DNA of 64,000 nucleotides from Cephalotrichum gorgonifer (lineage: Eukaryota > Ascomycota > Sordariomycetes > Microascales > Microascaceae): the NCBI GenBank assembly GCA_900312665.1, contig ONZQ02000017.1, positions 496,001-560,000 of the forward strand. Reading direction: 5' to 3'. Position numbers and translations under genes: made by a program. The notes beneath the pieces are model-generated. The model made no database searches, was not told the DNA's origin, and was given only the letters and a program-made list of their open reading frames with translations. Position 1 is the first letter of the stretch, and every line of letters begins with the position of its first letter. Positions 1 to 12,070 of this stretch are shown here, piece after piece.

Positions 1-1798
1 TCCCTTGCCAAGGCTGGGACCACCGGAGAAACTTCTTGCGAGATGATGTGCATGCTAGCCCTCAAGTAGAAAAGTGAGCAGGACCGATGTGCAGCAGGCA
101 TTATTAGTCCCATTCCTGGGGTAACCCTGAGAGTACCGAGTAAGGAATGGGAGGGGTACGTGGTAATACTTGTACGAAGTATATACAGAGGCAAGGATAG
201 GGGTGGTTACCTGTTAACTAACTTTACTTGGCGTCGGGGGCCAACGGGCAGGTAACGGCCCGTCTGAGTAGTCTACCCGTCGATCATAGCCACATTCGGT
301 CAAGTTTTGGGGGCTAATCCCCACATTCCGGTGGGGGGAAGGCAGACCACAAGTAGAACATAAAGCCTCGATCCTTCGCTTCGAAATCCTTTCGAGGGCT
401 TGCGCCACTAAGACTTTAGTGCTCGTATCATGAGCCTACCAGTGCGCAGGAAACAGGGGGATATCCTAGCTTCGGGGGAGGTAGGCTTCCCCGGATGCTG
501 ATCCGGATGTCTCGGTTCCCCTTTTAAGGGTCTTAATGGGGAAGGTATTACTGTCATGGTTCTTCTGCTCGCACTTGTGGCGTTTTCGTGAATTCGGAAT
601 TTTCGGAGTACCGCACCACGTCAACGGGAGATGGTTGCATGAAGAATAGAAAGACAGGAGAGAAAAGGTCCGTTTGGGTCCTGAGAATGTCACCTCGCAC
701 GGCTCGGTACTTGTACTCTTACGAGGACTGAGTCGTTCCGAGGAAGGGCCAGCCACTCCTTTGGTAAGGGCTCAGATCCTTCAGGTCTGGTCTGGGTCCG
801 CTTGGATATTGCTTTGCTACAGAGTTGTTGTTGTATTTTTAGAAGTCTCATCGTCTACTTTATACTATGTAAGCATAATGGGCATCTTATGGTAACCAGG
901 TCTGCGGCCACGTCGCTTTCTACATCTTGCCTGTTGGGCGTTACTATCGCCCCATCCTTCCCTCTTCTCGTTGATCCATGCACCATACCTGTTTTGGCCA
1001 ACTTAGCGACAGGGGGAAGTACCCTACCCTCGGGGAAGTACTACATTCGTCGACCGGTCGAACACTGGGATGGCACTGTCTCATCGACGCCTCCGAACCC
1101 TGGTCTGGCGGTGTCGCATGATGTCCGGATTGCTGCTGTCCGCATTCCGTCTTGCTTCCATCCTGCCCTCTTCAGCAGCTAGCTGATGCCCCTGCATTAC
1201 CTCTGGGAATGCCCTTTAATAATACCTTGTAATTATACGATGTAACTAACCCCCCCGGTCCGTCGACGCTTCAGTACGATCGGGAGACCACCCGAAGCGC
1301 GAGTGCCAAGCGCTGTGGGCACCAATTGTCAGACCAGCCTGTCCCTACCCCCCCCTTCTCCGCCCTCTGTCGAACACCCAAGGAACAATCCAGGCCAGAC
1401 TGCCCTCCCCGCCCCCTCCCAAGCCAAGCTCTTTTTTAATTTTCGTGCTTTGGGTGTGATTTAATATCAGGTCCGCTGGGAAGGGTACGGTACGCTTTTG
1501 ATATCGGCTCGAGCCACCGATATAGAAGGCACGGGGCGCACTCTCCGCGCCATTCCGCCACACGAGACCCCTCGACCTCTTCTCTTCTCGGCCGTGCCTC
1601 CTCGCCAGTTCAGGTCCGACAACGATACCTGCCACTTGAGGGACTCAATGCTCGACGACACCAGATCGTAACCGATCAGCCAACGTTTTCTCCACGGCGC
1701 CTGAGAAGACCCAACTCGACGCCCTTTGTTTCCCGCCAACCACCTCTCCTCCCCCACCTCCTGCTTGGCCTCGTGGTCAGCACAGTAGGACGCAAACG
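1..1798. other. Intergenic, no supported gene
   Basis: No reading frame here has protein-like composition or recognisable motifs. Pyrimidine-rich tracts between about 1340 and 1440 and again just before 1799 look like 5' leader or promoter DNA of the rhodopsin-domain gene that follows. Confidence 0.6.
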
Positions 1799-3321
1799 AT
1801 GGAGGCCGCCGAGATCATTGCCCGATCCTGGGCTCCCGGAACGGACTTCCCACCGCCGAGGGAGATAAACTGGATGTACCACGCGGGTCTAGCGATTATT
1901 TGCACCCTCTGGACCTTGTCGCTCTCCATCGTCTGCCTGCGGATATGGGGACGCTGGACAGCGAAACAACTGGGCCTTGGTAAGTCTTCGCCTCTTACCT
2001 CCACGCTGTTGCTGTGCAAGTGCCACAACAAAAGCAAGCATTTTGCTTCAAAGAACAACTAGGCCAAAACATTGAAATCGTGAAACTAACGTATATCGTG
2101 TAGATGATGCCCTAATAGTTGCTTCTGTGGTATGCCGGACCAGCATTAACGAAAGCCCCGTCAGGTTACAGTTCACTTACAGGATTTCCAGGTTGCAAAT
2201 ACAGTCTGGTTCTATTCACTAGTCATGTGTAAGTTTGAAGCTTTCATATTTGTATCCCTCCTCTCGCACCTACCAGAGACTAACACAATTGCCCTTCATC
2301 CTAGATGTGAAGACAAAATACGTCGGAATCCACTACTACGACGTACCGGAACTCTCCCTCAAACAACAATCCACGAGCAAGCTATACGAATGGCTCATCA
2401 TCCTGCTATACCATCCCGTCCTCGGTTTCGTAAAGGCATCGGTCCTCGCCTTCGACCGGAAATTCACGGGCTCAAACAGGGCCATCCTGTACACGGTCTA
2501 TGCGCTCCAGGCCATCAACGCCGGCTCCATGATATCCGTCTTCAGCGTCACCCTCTTCCAGTGCAAGCCCATCTCGCTCAATTGGCAGCCTGGCTATAAG
2601 CGCAGTTGCATCAACAATCTCGCCTTCAACTATGCTTATAACGGCATTGTCATCGCCACCGATATCGCCGTGCTGGCTGTGCCGTTCTGGGCTTTCATGG
2701 GTCTCCAGATGCGCAGGCGCGTAAAGGTTGCTCTTATCGGAGTCTTTGCCCTCGGTCTCATGTAAGTACATACCTTCCTCCCCCTTTCCTTTGCTTGTAA
2801 CTAACATGGAGGAAAACAAAAGTGTCACGGTGGTCTCTTGTGTTCGGCTCATTCTCCTGGTTGATTGGTTCAGGAAGTTCTACGCCGGCACCGGCGGCCC
2901 GGACATCTACTACACCCTCGGCTGGACCGTCTCCGCCATCGAGTGCAACCTCGCCATCATCGCCGCCTCCTTCCCCGCGCTCTGGCCTCTAGTCCGGAAG
3001 TGCGTCCCCGGCTACTTCTCCACCGCGAGCCCCTCCTCGTACCAGTACGGCAAGAATAACTCGCATCTTTCCGGGAACCGCGCCAAGGCATTCCGCTCGA
3101 GCACTCACCCTTCCAGGGGGGCGACGCGCATCGACGACGACCTCGACGATGACACCTTCATGATGAAGACGGTGAAGGCGAGCGCACAGTCCGACTATAG
3201 GTCGACTACCCCCACGGGTTCGCAGGACGGCATCATCGACTATAAGAGTGGCATTGTGCGCACGACAAACATCGATGTCAATTATGAAGTGGAGTCCCAA
3301 GATCGAAGTGGCTACAGATGA
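1799..3321 (+). CDS. Fungal rhodopsin-domain (Pth11/SAT4-like) seven-helix membrane protein
   Basis: Five exons join in phase: 1799-1979, 2104-2129, 2183-2228, 2305-2761 and 2823-3321, giving 402 residues. Every intron has a GT donor and AG acceptor. Hydrophobic helices are spread over residues 25-290; the first is near 27-47 and contains ICTLWTLSLS. Typical fungal rhodopsin-domain features are an early D-D-A loop after helix 2, a YDVPELSLK-like loop, a family-typical C-x-P near the middle (QCKPISLNW), and a late helix followed by a polar Ser/Asp-rich cytoplasmic tail of about 100 residues. The family is abundant in plant-associated ascomycetes and includes Pth11-like receptors. Most members have no known ligand, so a receptor role is inference. 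There is no CFEM domain at the N-terminus. Confidence 0.85.
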
Positions 3322-5087
3322 TATAACTAGAGGGAGTGCGTTGAGAACAGAGGTGGCTGAAGCAGGAGTTGAGGAGAGAGCGTATACCCCCTTTTCCCGT
3401 ATGTCTGGATTTCAGTTGTATAAACAATTACTACCCCTACTTCATTATTGTTTGGGACTGATTGCTTCCGTTCACGCTCGAGGGCTCTAGACGTCGAGAT
3501 GACTACCCTGTTATACAATTATAGACGATCCACATAGTTTTATGCCCATGTACAATAAACAGTGGACTAGCCTCTCTCAGTGTTTTCGTGTTCCCGGCTT
3601 TCGTACCCTGCTTTCTATGTACTTGTGCTCGCTCGTACGAAGAGACTAAATTCTGAGCGTAACTTCTGGAGATTACAAGGTTGTTGCTACTAGGACCTAA
3701 ATGGGAGAGGGAACGACGGAAGATAACCGGACGGAGCGCCTTAACTCTTTAAAGTGGGTATTTTGCGAGCAGGTATGGAGTAACTAGTATTGCTAAAGTA
3801 CACGGACAGACAGGTGAGAATTACTCCGAATTCCGCAGAGAACTTCTTCCCTTGCTTGTCTGGGTACTGCGCACTAGTACCAAAAATACGCCCTTGTCAA
3901 AAACCGGGGCCAATTTGGAGCATTTGGGGGTACAGAATCCTTCCTGCAGGATAATATGCGAGGGATCCACACTATGCAAAATACAAGTACATCAGTCCCT
4001 GGCTGGCTGGACAAAGAAGGGGGGAATCAACAGACTCCACTTTGCTTGTAACTTACTTGCCCCCAGCATTGAAGCCCTGTGCCTATATTGATCCACCATG
4101 GCGCAAGTTTCCTGCCTTGGCTTCCTTGGATGGCCTCTTTTGACGCCATCTCCACGGGGCATTTGTTGGATATTATGTATTATACCAGCAACTATATGGA
4201 GGCGGCGGTATAAAGTTGGTGGAGGTCCACAACGTCTCGCGGCCCGAGCTCTCCGGCTCAGTCGCGGACTACTAATAGTTTAGTCAGTACTTGGTTGAAG
4301 TACTAAAGAAAGTACTCGAAGTATCTCAACCACCCTTGTCCCCTGTTCACTCATCGAGCCCCTAGTGGGTCCCCATCTCCTGCAGGGGACGACCTTGTCG
4401 ATCCACTCTCTAGCTGGCTATTCCGAGTCCCCCGTGTATTAGTGCGCTTGTAATATTATCCTTCCCTCCTTTCGAGGAACCGGGAAGTACTCCAGAGCGA
4501 ACAGAGAGAACTCCACCGAGTCCCGGACATAATCCCCAATTGCAGCTCCCTTGGCGTATTAATCTCAGTCCAAAAACGTGCTAAGTCGCAAGCAGTGCCA
4601 CAAAGAATACGACGACGACTAAATGACGAGAGGCTTGGCAGTCCCCTCCTCTCCTTTCGCCCCTCCACACGTATTCGGAAATGCTGTTCCCACCAGGGTC
4701 CCACGAGGCGTCTAGGTGTTCCCGAGCGAACCGATACAGCGAGGAAAGCCAATATTATTCCCAAACCCCTGGAAATGGTGAATGATATGCCACATGCTCC
4801 TTCCTGGGGACCTCCCTCGTGGAAAAGAACAGCCAATAGAATCCGGATTTGGCAGTGGTCCCTGGTTAACAACCCAGCATGGATGCTACCCTAGACGCAG
4901 CGGCACATGTCTCGCACATGTTCTCCACGTGGGCCCGCGTATTCTCCGCATCCATTAAAACCCGGCATGGTCCTCCTCCTCCTCCGACTTCCTCTCCCTC
5001 CTTGCGCGCCACCCTCACTCACTTTCACCCCTCCTTCCGTTGGGTATTCACTCTTTTAGAAACACGCAGCACGCACATTCTTTTACC
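3322..5087. other. Intergenic, no supported gene
   Basis: Reading frames here are short and low in protein character. The last 150 bases before 5088 are CT-rich and probably form the promoter and leader of the GMC oxidoreductase gene. Confidence 0.6.
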
Positions 5088-7427
5088 ATGCGTCTCCTCA
5101 AGACCTTCTCCATTGGCGCCTGCGTCCTTGGCCTCGTCAATGCCCTCCCCCGCCGGGCCACTGACACCGCCAAGCATGACGTCTCCGAGCTCCGGGACGA
5201 GTATGACTTCGTCATCGTTGGTGCCGGTACCGCCGGCTTGACCGTCGCTGACCGTCTCTCGGCTGCCTTCCCCGACCGTATGTATTGTTAATCCTTTACT
5301 CCTTGGCTCAAAGATCCCGCACGCTGTGGAGGTCTTGCGCCGTCTTTATTCGTTTCGCGGCCGGGCTGCACAGGTCGAAACTTGGACTAAGCTCAAGTCT
5401 GATGTTCGCACATAGGAACTGTCCTCGTCATCGAGTACGGAAAGATCGAGAAGGCTGTTGGCTACTACGATCCCAAGGAGGATGGCACGGGTGTTTCCCG
5501 TCTCGTCATCAGCTCTCCCCCCATCGAGAGCCTCAACAACCGCTCTGCCATCGTCATCCTTGGCATGACTGTTGGTGGGTCCTCGGCCGCCAACGGTCAG
5601 TTCTTCGACCGTGGTTCCAAGTTTGACTACAACGAGTGGGCGACCCTGGGTAGCCCCGGTTGGGACTGGAACAGCCTGTACCCCTCCTTCAAGAAGGTAA
5701 GCTGTGGCTACGCCCATGAGCCTGCGAAAGCCCACTTACTAACAATAACATCAGAGCTCCTACTTGACTGCACCCAGCAAGGAGCACGTCGCCCAGTACG
5801 GCTACACCTACGACCCTGCCAGCTATGGTGGTGACTCCATTGAGGCCTCCTTCCCTCCCTTCCAGTGGCCAATCCAGAGTACGTTTGATACTGCCGCCCT
5901 TTGTTCTATCCACCCCCCTTTTCTGTTGGCGGTGGTGTGATGCATTCTAACTTTCCTCTCTTTTCCTTCAGAGCCCGGATGGGAGGGTTTCGTGGACATG
6001 GGTCTCGAGACTCCCCGGGACTGCGCCAACGGCAACAAGCACGGCGTCTGCTGGGTTCCTACTGCCCAGAACTCGCAGAACGTCGAGCGGTCACACGCCG
6101 GTGTCGGTCACTACACCAGGATCGCGGCCACCCGCCCTAACCTCGACCTCTTGGTCGAGCACAAGGTCACCCGCCTCGTGATTAACAACCGCAAATCGGT
6201 CCCGTCTGTCGAGTTCCGTTCCCGTGCTGGTGGCCCTCTCAGGACCATCCGCCCCAAGCGCGAGGTGATCATCTCCGCCGGTGCTATCCACACCCCCCAG
6301 ATCCTCCAGCGCAGCGGTGTCGCCGATGCCAAGTTCCTGCAGAGCGCCGGGATTAAGGTGGTGAATGATCTTCCCGGTGTTGGCCGGAACTTCCAGGACC
6401 ACTGCGGTGTCCCCATCACCTTCAAGCGTATGTCTACTCTTTTCCCCTCTCCACTCCTAACTCTTTTTCTTGTATTCGTCTCGAACTAGGACCCCGGCGC
6501 TAACCATGTTCCCGCAACCTCAGACGATGAGCTTCACCCCAGCGAGGCGGATGTCACCAACAACGCCACTTTCGCTGCTGAGGCCGTTGCCCAGTTCCGT
6601 GAGCGCCCCGCCCGTGGTCCGTACACCCTTGCCATGGGTAACAGCGCCGCCTACGTGTCCCTCCCCAACATCACCCCCGAGGCCCGCACTATCGTCGCCA
6701 ACATCCGCAAGCAAATCAAGAACCGGACCGCCCTCAAGTACCTCCCCGCCGGCACCCCCACGACCGTCCAGGCCGGTTACCTCGCCCAGCTCGAGATCAT
6801 CGCCAAGGCCCTCGAGAACCGCAAGCACCCCATCCTCGAGGTCCCCTTCGCCGTCGCCCCCTCCACCGCCTTCCTCCTCAAGCCCCTCAGCCGCGGTACC
6901 GTGATGATCGACCCTAACAACCACGACGCCACTCCCATCGTGAACTACAACACCGCTTCCAACCCCATCGACCTCGACATCATGGTCTCCTACGTCGACT
7001 ACTTCCGCCGCCTCTACTCCACCCCCACGTGGAAGTCGTACAACGCCGTCGAGGTCGCCCCCGGCGCCGACGTCACCGAGAAGGACGCCATCATCGAGTA
7101 CCTCAGGCAGACCGTCATCCAGTCCCTCATGCACCCCTGCTGCACTGCTGCCATGCTTCCCAAGAGCAAGGGCGGTGTCGTCAACTCGAAGCTCCAGGTC
7201 TACGACCTCACCGGCGTCCGTGTTGCCGACAACTCCATCATCCCCGTCCTTCCTGCTGCCCACACCACCACCACGGCCTACGCCATTGGTGAGAAGGTAA
7301 GTTTTTGTCCCCAGGCTAAACCTTTTTTTCGTTCTTGCTTTAAGATTTGTCAACGTTGCTAACACGGTTTTTTTTTCTCTCACAGGCTGCTACGATGATC
7401 ATCAGCCAGTGGAAGGGCAAGTTCTAA
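5088..7427 (+). CDS. Secreted GMC-family FAD oxidoreductase
   Basis: Six exons: 5088-5277, 5416-5696, 5755-5878, 5972-6427, 6524-7296 and 7386-7427, giving 621 residues, the usual GMC length. Residues 1-19 form a signal peptide (MRLLKTFSIGACVLGLVNA), so it is probably secreted. The FAD-binding motif is at about 40-58 (VIVGAGTAGLTVADRL), followed by the E-Y-G ribose-binding acid, the GGSSAANG signature and the second GMC signature with SAGAIHTPQILQRSG. The catalytic histidine region is LMHPCCTAAMLP, and the second conserved His is in AAHTTTTAYAIGEKAA. At the third-to-last exon the AG at 6489 breaks the frame. The AG at 6523, preceded by the branch-like GCTAACC, restores phase. The substrate (alcohol, aryl alcohol, sugar or a polyketide intermediate) cannot be told from sequence. 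Confidence 0.92.
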
Positions 7428-9825
7428 TGCCTGGGTCACGAATGATAGTCGAAGAGTTGAGTTCGACCGGTGAGGCTAAGGTGGAGAGATCTAATGGTTA
7501 ATTGTCTGCCACGATTACGCTGATGTTACAATAATATTCATGTATAATCTACGCATCACAGTTCCGTCGTCGTAGAGTTTGCTTCCCCCCTGGTTGTGAC
7601 ATGCATCTGCTCGAGACACGCGGAAGAATAATGTGATAGAAGCCTGAGTAGGTAATCGTAATCCCGTATGCAGCGAAAAAAAAATTTTGCCAATGCCTCA
7701 CTCCCACTGATAAACGTACACTGTAATACTTATCTAGGAACCAATGCGGTGCCTGGATTAGCTGGTGGATGGTTTGAAAGGTAGAGCTGGTGACGAGACA
7801 GGTTTACCCCCAAGGATATTATTTGGTATGTCCCATTAGCTTATAATAGGTAGTATAAGGGGCAGGTTGGGGACTCATGTCGGGTATCACCATAGTGGTT
7901 ATCTTATCTCGTTGGTGACATATTATACAAGTATATATGGGAGGAGGATATAGTACAGGGTGGTGTTCACTATATAATGTTGCGTATAGTATCCACATCC
8001 TTATCTACAATTCACTTATACTCTACTCGGGCCCAAACCGAGCTCCAAGGCCCTCTCGCACGAGCCGTACAATCAGGTCAGAATAAATAAATTGTATTAT
8101 GAGGCTAAACAATCAGGTCGCACGTCTCTAGGCGCTTCGCTTGGATGACTCTATGAGGGTAGGTTTTGTGAAGCCCCCCGAGGGGTTGCTAGTGGAATAT
8201 GCTAGTAGTATGCTGGTAATTATATATAGCATGAATGCCCGAGTCCTGAGCCTAGGAATCCCAAAAGCCCTAGCCTATGCCCCTCTCTTATCGCCCGCAG
8301 GTGAGTTAGTAATCTTCAAGATTATTATCTTACAGAGGGTAGATGTTACGATCCAAGACTAGGGTTCTGGTATATACATGTAATAAGTGCTGATTGAGCG
8401 CCATCCCTCTTGCGGCCTAGATAGATCGCGATTGGTTGCACATGCGTATAGGCAGACCCATTCTGCCACAACAATACCACTGCCCTGCATGCGCATCTAA
8501 TCCATGGTCAGGGAGTACCCGCGATCCCGCGAGATGCTATAGTCCAAGTTGAACGAGTAAAGTTCGGCGTGAAAGTGGCTTGTGCACGACTGACTACCAT
8601 GGATATCCATGACCCCAAAGGCAAGCACTTAAGACACCGTCGAACCAATCTCCCCCCTGGCGGCTTCGAATGAGGGATATTTAATAGCGAGTAGACCATC
8701 ATACTGCGAAGATCTCTCTCTTAGCCGCCAACACTCATCTGCCAGCCCAGGAAACATGGACCGCATTCTCCCTATATCCCTGTACTCCAATACTCAGCCT
8801 GGTCGAGTTAACAGCGAAAAGAAGGATGGAGGTGAAAAGGAACAGAACAGAGGACACGACCCCACGTCTTACCAATATATATGCAGGCTCTAGTAATTAC
8901 GATGGATTGGTGTCTCCTGTTATGCGCCTTGGCCGTATCGCGCTGTGTTAGCAGCATCCGCGCGCGGCTGCGGTCACATCTCCTCTATATAATGCTTCTC
9001 TCTAAGACCACCCACTCTGATATCTACTATCTAAGTCACAGCTTCTCGGTCATCTATAGGAGAGCGAATGAGACCCCCAGTTCTTCTATGATCGTATGTG
9101 CTGACTAGAGTTTAGTCTTGAGGGTATGAACTTACGCGCGCATAGAGGAGGATAATTGGCTAGCTGGCTGTTAACTTACCATACAGTCTTGCTGGATTTC
9201 TTTCCGATCTGTCCTTTCTTGGAAAGTTTCCTCAAACCCACCCACCATTTGGCCTTCATGCCCCTGGCGGAACAATGCGGCCACCTCAGGGGTCGGGTTT
9301 AAACCTGAGTTGAGACCATAGCGAACACCTAGGAGCATCTCTTCAGGGTCCTTCTTCTTGTTTTCTTCGTCCATCTTTCTTTACTTGGTTGGATTTGGCC
9401 CGTGTACTCGTAGCCCAATGGCCGGGCTGGAAGATTTCTATTCCAACAACATTGCAAAGTGAAGGTTATATCGCGGGGAATGGAGCTCCTAAACAATTCG
9501 GCTTCCCGGCACGGAGGTGGGGTCCGATCTCGTCTGGTCCGCCCCGTGACGCCCACCGAAACGCGTCGCAAGGGGTCGTTTTGCGCAATGAAGCGGCCCA
9601 GGTTTCGGTCGTCCACCGTGCGGTAGGGAAAAGTGTCTCAAGAGGAGGCGTTAATTGATGATTAGGAAAAGAATGCAGCTATTTTTACCTTCATTCCTCT
9701 TTTCCAATTTCTCCCTCTTTTCCTTCTTTCTGAATAGTACACCACCTACCTCTCAATAGGCATATTATAGAAAGCACTCAAATACGAAAATCCCAAGACC
9801 AAAGACCAAAACACCAGCGCCCTTT
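7428..9825. other. Intergenic, AT-rich in part
   Basis: AT-rich DNA at 7500-8150 has many short TATATA and TAGTAT tracts. A possible small reading frame at 9171-9374 is listed separately. Nothing else is supported. The segment just before 9826 would hold the UstYa-like gene promoter. Confidence 0.55.
9171..9374 (-). CDS. Possible small ORF or first exon, unrecognised
   Basis: An ATG-started frame of 67 codons, rich in charged residues (EENKKKDPEE near the start, GFEETFQERTDRKEIQQ near the end). The composition is more protein-like than the surrounding frames. The sequence ATG-GTAAGT near the end could be a splice donor, so this may be a first exon; I could not find a convincing second exon downstream. 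It has no signal peptide and no family I recognise. It might also be chance. Confidence 0.2.
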   Translation of the reverse strand: MDEENKKKDPEEMLLGVRYGLNSGLNPTPEVAALFRQGHEGQMVGGFEETFQERTDRKEIQQDCMVS

Positions 9826-10828
9826 ATGTCCCCTCAAATATACGAGAAGCTCTCCGGAACCCTGCGCACGCATGGCGATTCGAGCCCGGATGTCACGATA
9901 CCCTTCATTGCCAGTGAGAAAGCAGGCCGGTGGGAGGAAAGTTACGAGCGCGATGCACGGAGGGATTGGCGGGACTTGTTGGCGCACAGATTAAAGGTGC
10001 TGAGATGGATCGTTGAGGCAGGGCTGGTGGCCGCTGTCGTCTTCCTCCTTGTCCAGAGGAAGGGCGCGGGGAGGCCTGAGTTTGCGGGGGACATCACCGG
10101 GTTTGCTCCAAGGTGTAAGTTGAGCCTCCAACAGAGAAAGCACTCGCACGCCCAAAACCACTAAGCTAGACATAAGTATTCAAAGCTAACACATCTCAGT
10201 TACTCAGAGGCTCGTAAGGTTCGAGCCAAACTACGACTTCGTACCTGAGAACATGACCCGCTTCCTCAGTGAGGAGACACTCAATAGGTGGCTTGACCTA
10301 GTCCCGAGTACGCTCCCCCCTCTCCTTGCACAACCATGTTAGGCATGTCAGAGTACTTGAGAGACTGACAGAACAAAAGAGGGCCTCGGTTTCCTAGAGA
10401 TACAAGACCCCTCAAAGTACAACGACCTTCCCACGCCCCTAGAAGAATACGTCAACAAAACAGTCTACGCATCATCCATGACACATCAACTCCACTGCCT
10501 CGTACGTCTATTCTATCCCTCTCCCTCCCCTCGTGAGATAGTCCCCAAGCTCACAAATCAATAGCACAGCATCATAGACTCCCACACTCGCCTCGCGCTA
10601 GGCTGGCCCGTAGATCCCGACTACTGGCATGTTCAGCACTGCTTCGAGTACCTCCGACAGAGCATCATGTGCTACGGCGACGTGGCGCTCGAGGGAGCTG
10701 AGACGACGTTCCCTGATAGGAAGAGGGGGGGAAGCGACGGGTGGGATGCTACGCATGTGTGCAAGGATTACGGTGAGGTTTACACGTATCTGGAGGGGGC
10801 GAGGGCGAAGGATAAGAATTGGATATAG
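9826..10828 (+). CDS. UstYa-like (DUF3328) membrane oxidase
   Basis: Four exons: 9826-10114, 10200-10307, 10380-10501 and 10565-10828, giving 260 residues. A short cytosolic N-terminus precedes one transmembrane helix at about 62-77 (IVEAGLVAAVVFLLV). Two HxxHC motifs define the UstYa family: HQLHC at about 168-172, directly before the third intron, and HVQHC at about 195-199, followed by the usual E-Y-L-R-Q and C-x-G-D-V/A sequence. In characterised members (ustiloxin UstYa/UstYb, cyclochlorotine and others) these proteins catalyse oxidative cyclisation, chlorination or hydroxylation of RiPP or NRPS products. No precursor peptide, NRPS or PKS lies within the window, so the substrate is unknown. 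It is convergent with the CBM1 protein gene (332 bp apart). Confidence 0.92.
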
Positions 10829-11160
10829 GCTCCATAGCTGTTTAGTGCCGTGCGGAGACGGCGTACAAAATTTACGGCGGTTATAGTATATATGGGACAT
10901 GGGACCTTCGGAGAGACAGATGCTTATGTATAAGTATTGCGGTACGTAGGCTTTGCTTGGCTTCGCTCTGTCAATCCTGCCATCCCGGAATCCTTGCAAA
11001 CGCCATGTCCTGCCCAATGCACTCCCTCTCCACTACCTAAACTACCCATCCTTGGCATGAACTTAACTGCGTCATGAATCCACGACACCATACCCCCCTG
11101 GTCCGAACCCATGTCGTCCCCGTCACTTCCCTGCCTGTGAATACCACCCCACCTCACCAG
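10829..11160. other. Shared 3' intergenic region
   Basis: Convergent 3' ends of the UstYa-like gene and the CBM1 protein gene. No other gene is visible. Confidence 0.5.
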
Positions 11161-11581
11161 CTACCCCCTCCTGTTCGGCCCACGGATCACGGGATCCTTG
11201 GTGGGGTTCCCGATTATCACGGGAGAGTCTATGACGGTGACCTCGGCGTCGAGGGGCAGGCACTCATAGTAGAATTCACTTGCAGACGAAGACGCAGGTC
11301 AGCTGCAGCTCGCCGCCCACATAACGTCGGGGAGGAAGGATACAAGGAACATACTCGATTTCATGGCATTGCGACGCTTCCGAGCAGATAAAGGGACCTT
11401 CCCATCCCTCTCCTCCGCCTTGTAAGGTCAGCTGCGAACGAATATGAGAGACTGTGGTGGGTATACGGAAACGCTTACACTGCCCATAGTCAACCTGAAC
11501 CTCTTCCGCCTCCTGGGCTGTGGAGGTGATGGCAAGGGCGAGAGCGAGGGCGAGGATAGAGGGGATCGAAACGGGTAACAT
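11161..11581 (-). CDS. Small secreted protein with a single CBM1 (fungal cellulose-binding) module
   Basis: Three exons on the minus strand: 11479-11581, 11355-11418 and 11161-11278, giving 94 residues. Residues 1-22 form a signal peptide rich in Ala/Leu. Spliced, residues 32-66 read as a fungal cellulose-binding module: Y-G-Q-C-G-G-E-G-W-E-G-P, then C, then Q-C, then F-Y-Y-E-C-L. All four disulfide cysteines and the flat aromatic face (Tyr/Trp plus the Tyr pair) are present. Both introns cut inside the module and both use AAG acceptors. In this start frame neither read-through is productive as a CBM. About 28 residues follow, with no enzyme domain and a basic end (RGPNRRG). The module should bind cellulose or chitin at the cell surface or in the substrate; the role of the tail is unknown. 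Confidence 0.85.
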
Positions 11582-12070
11582 CTTCAGAGACTGTGAGCTT
11601 CTTCCGCTCTCCGAACTTGGTCCTTCGTAAAATTTTCCCTTGGAGTCGCAGGATTCAGAAAAGAAAGAGGTGGATTCTCTCGCAAAAGCGAGGGACCTAC
11701 CTGGCCTGATATAAGACGCCTTCCCAACCTGATATAAGACCCTGCGCCGTAAGCCCGCATTTTCCCTCTATTGCTCGAATCCTTCTCGTATACTAGCGGT
11801 TCTATTTTGAGGGGCGGGACGATATGATCGGCTAGTTAGTAGTCGATCCTCCCGGCTACAACCAGGGGAATCATCCCCATCCAAGCTGCAGAGTTCGAAT
11901 ACGCAAGTAATATCGGCTTACAGCTTCACTTATTAATACAATAAACACATATAGACCCAGAGGTTTAAAAAGTTTTGTCTTACATTGTACGTAATTCCTC
12001 TCGGGACATAAACTCTGTGTAACTCATTACAAGCCGGACGAGCCGTCCCCATCCATGCCTACTCGTATCC
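11582..12070. other. Intergenic promoter region
   Basis: Upstream DNA of the CBM1 protein gene, followed by AT-rich DNA. A short direct duplication of 'cctgatataagac' occurs near 11704 and 11729. No gene seen. Confidence 0.5.

Noticed and set aside
4456..4894. Minus-strand frame of 138 codons (and overlapping plus-strand frame)
   Set aside because: No motif, overlapping frames on both strands, no splice support; likely chance.
6428..6489. Shorter intron in the GMC gene ending at 6489
   Set aside because: Breaks the reading phase; the acceptor at 6523 with the GCTAACC branch keeps frame.
6520..7383. Long minus-strand open frame of 287 codons
   Set aside because: Antisense shadow of the GMC oxidoreductase exon; Gly/Asp/Val-rich composition caused by strong third-position C bias on the coding strand.
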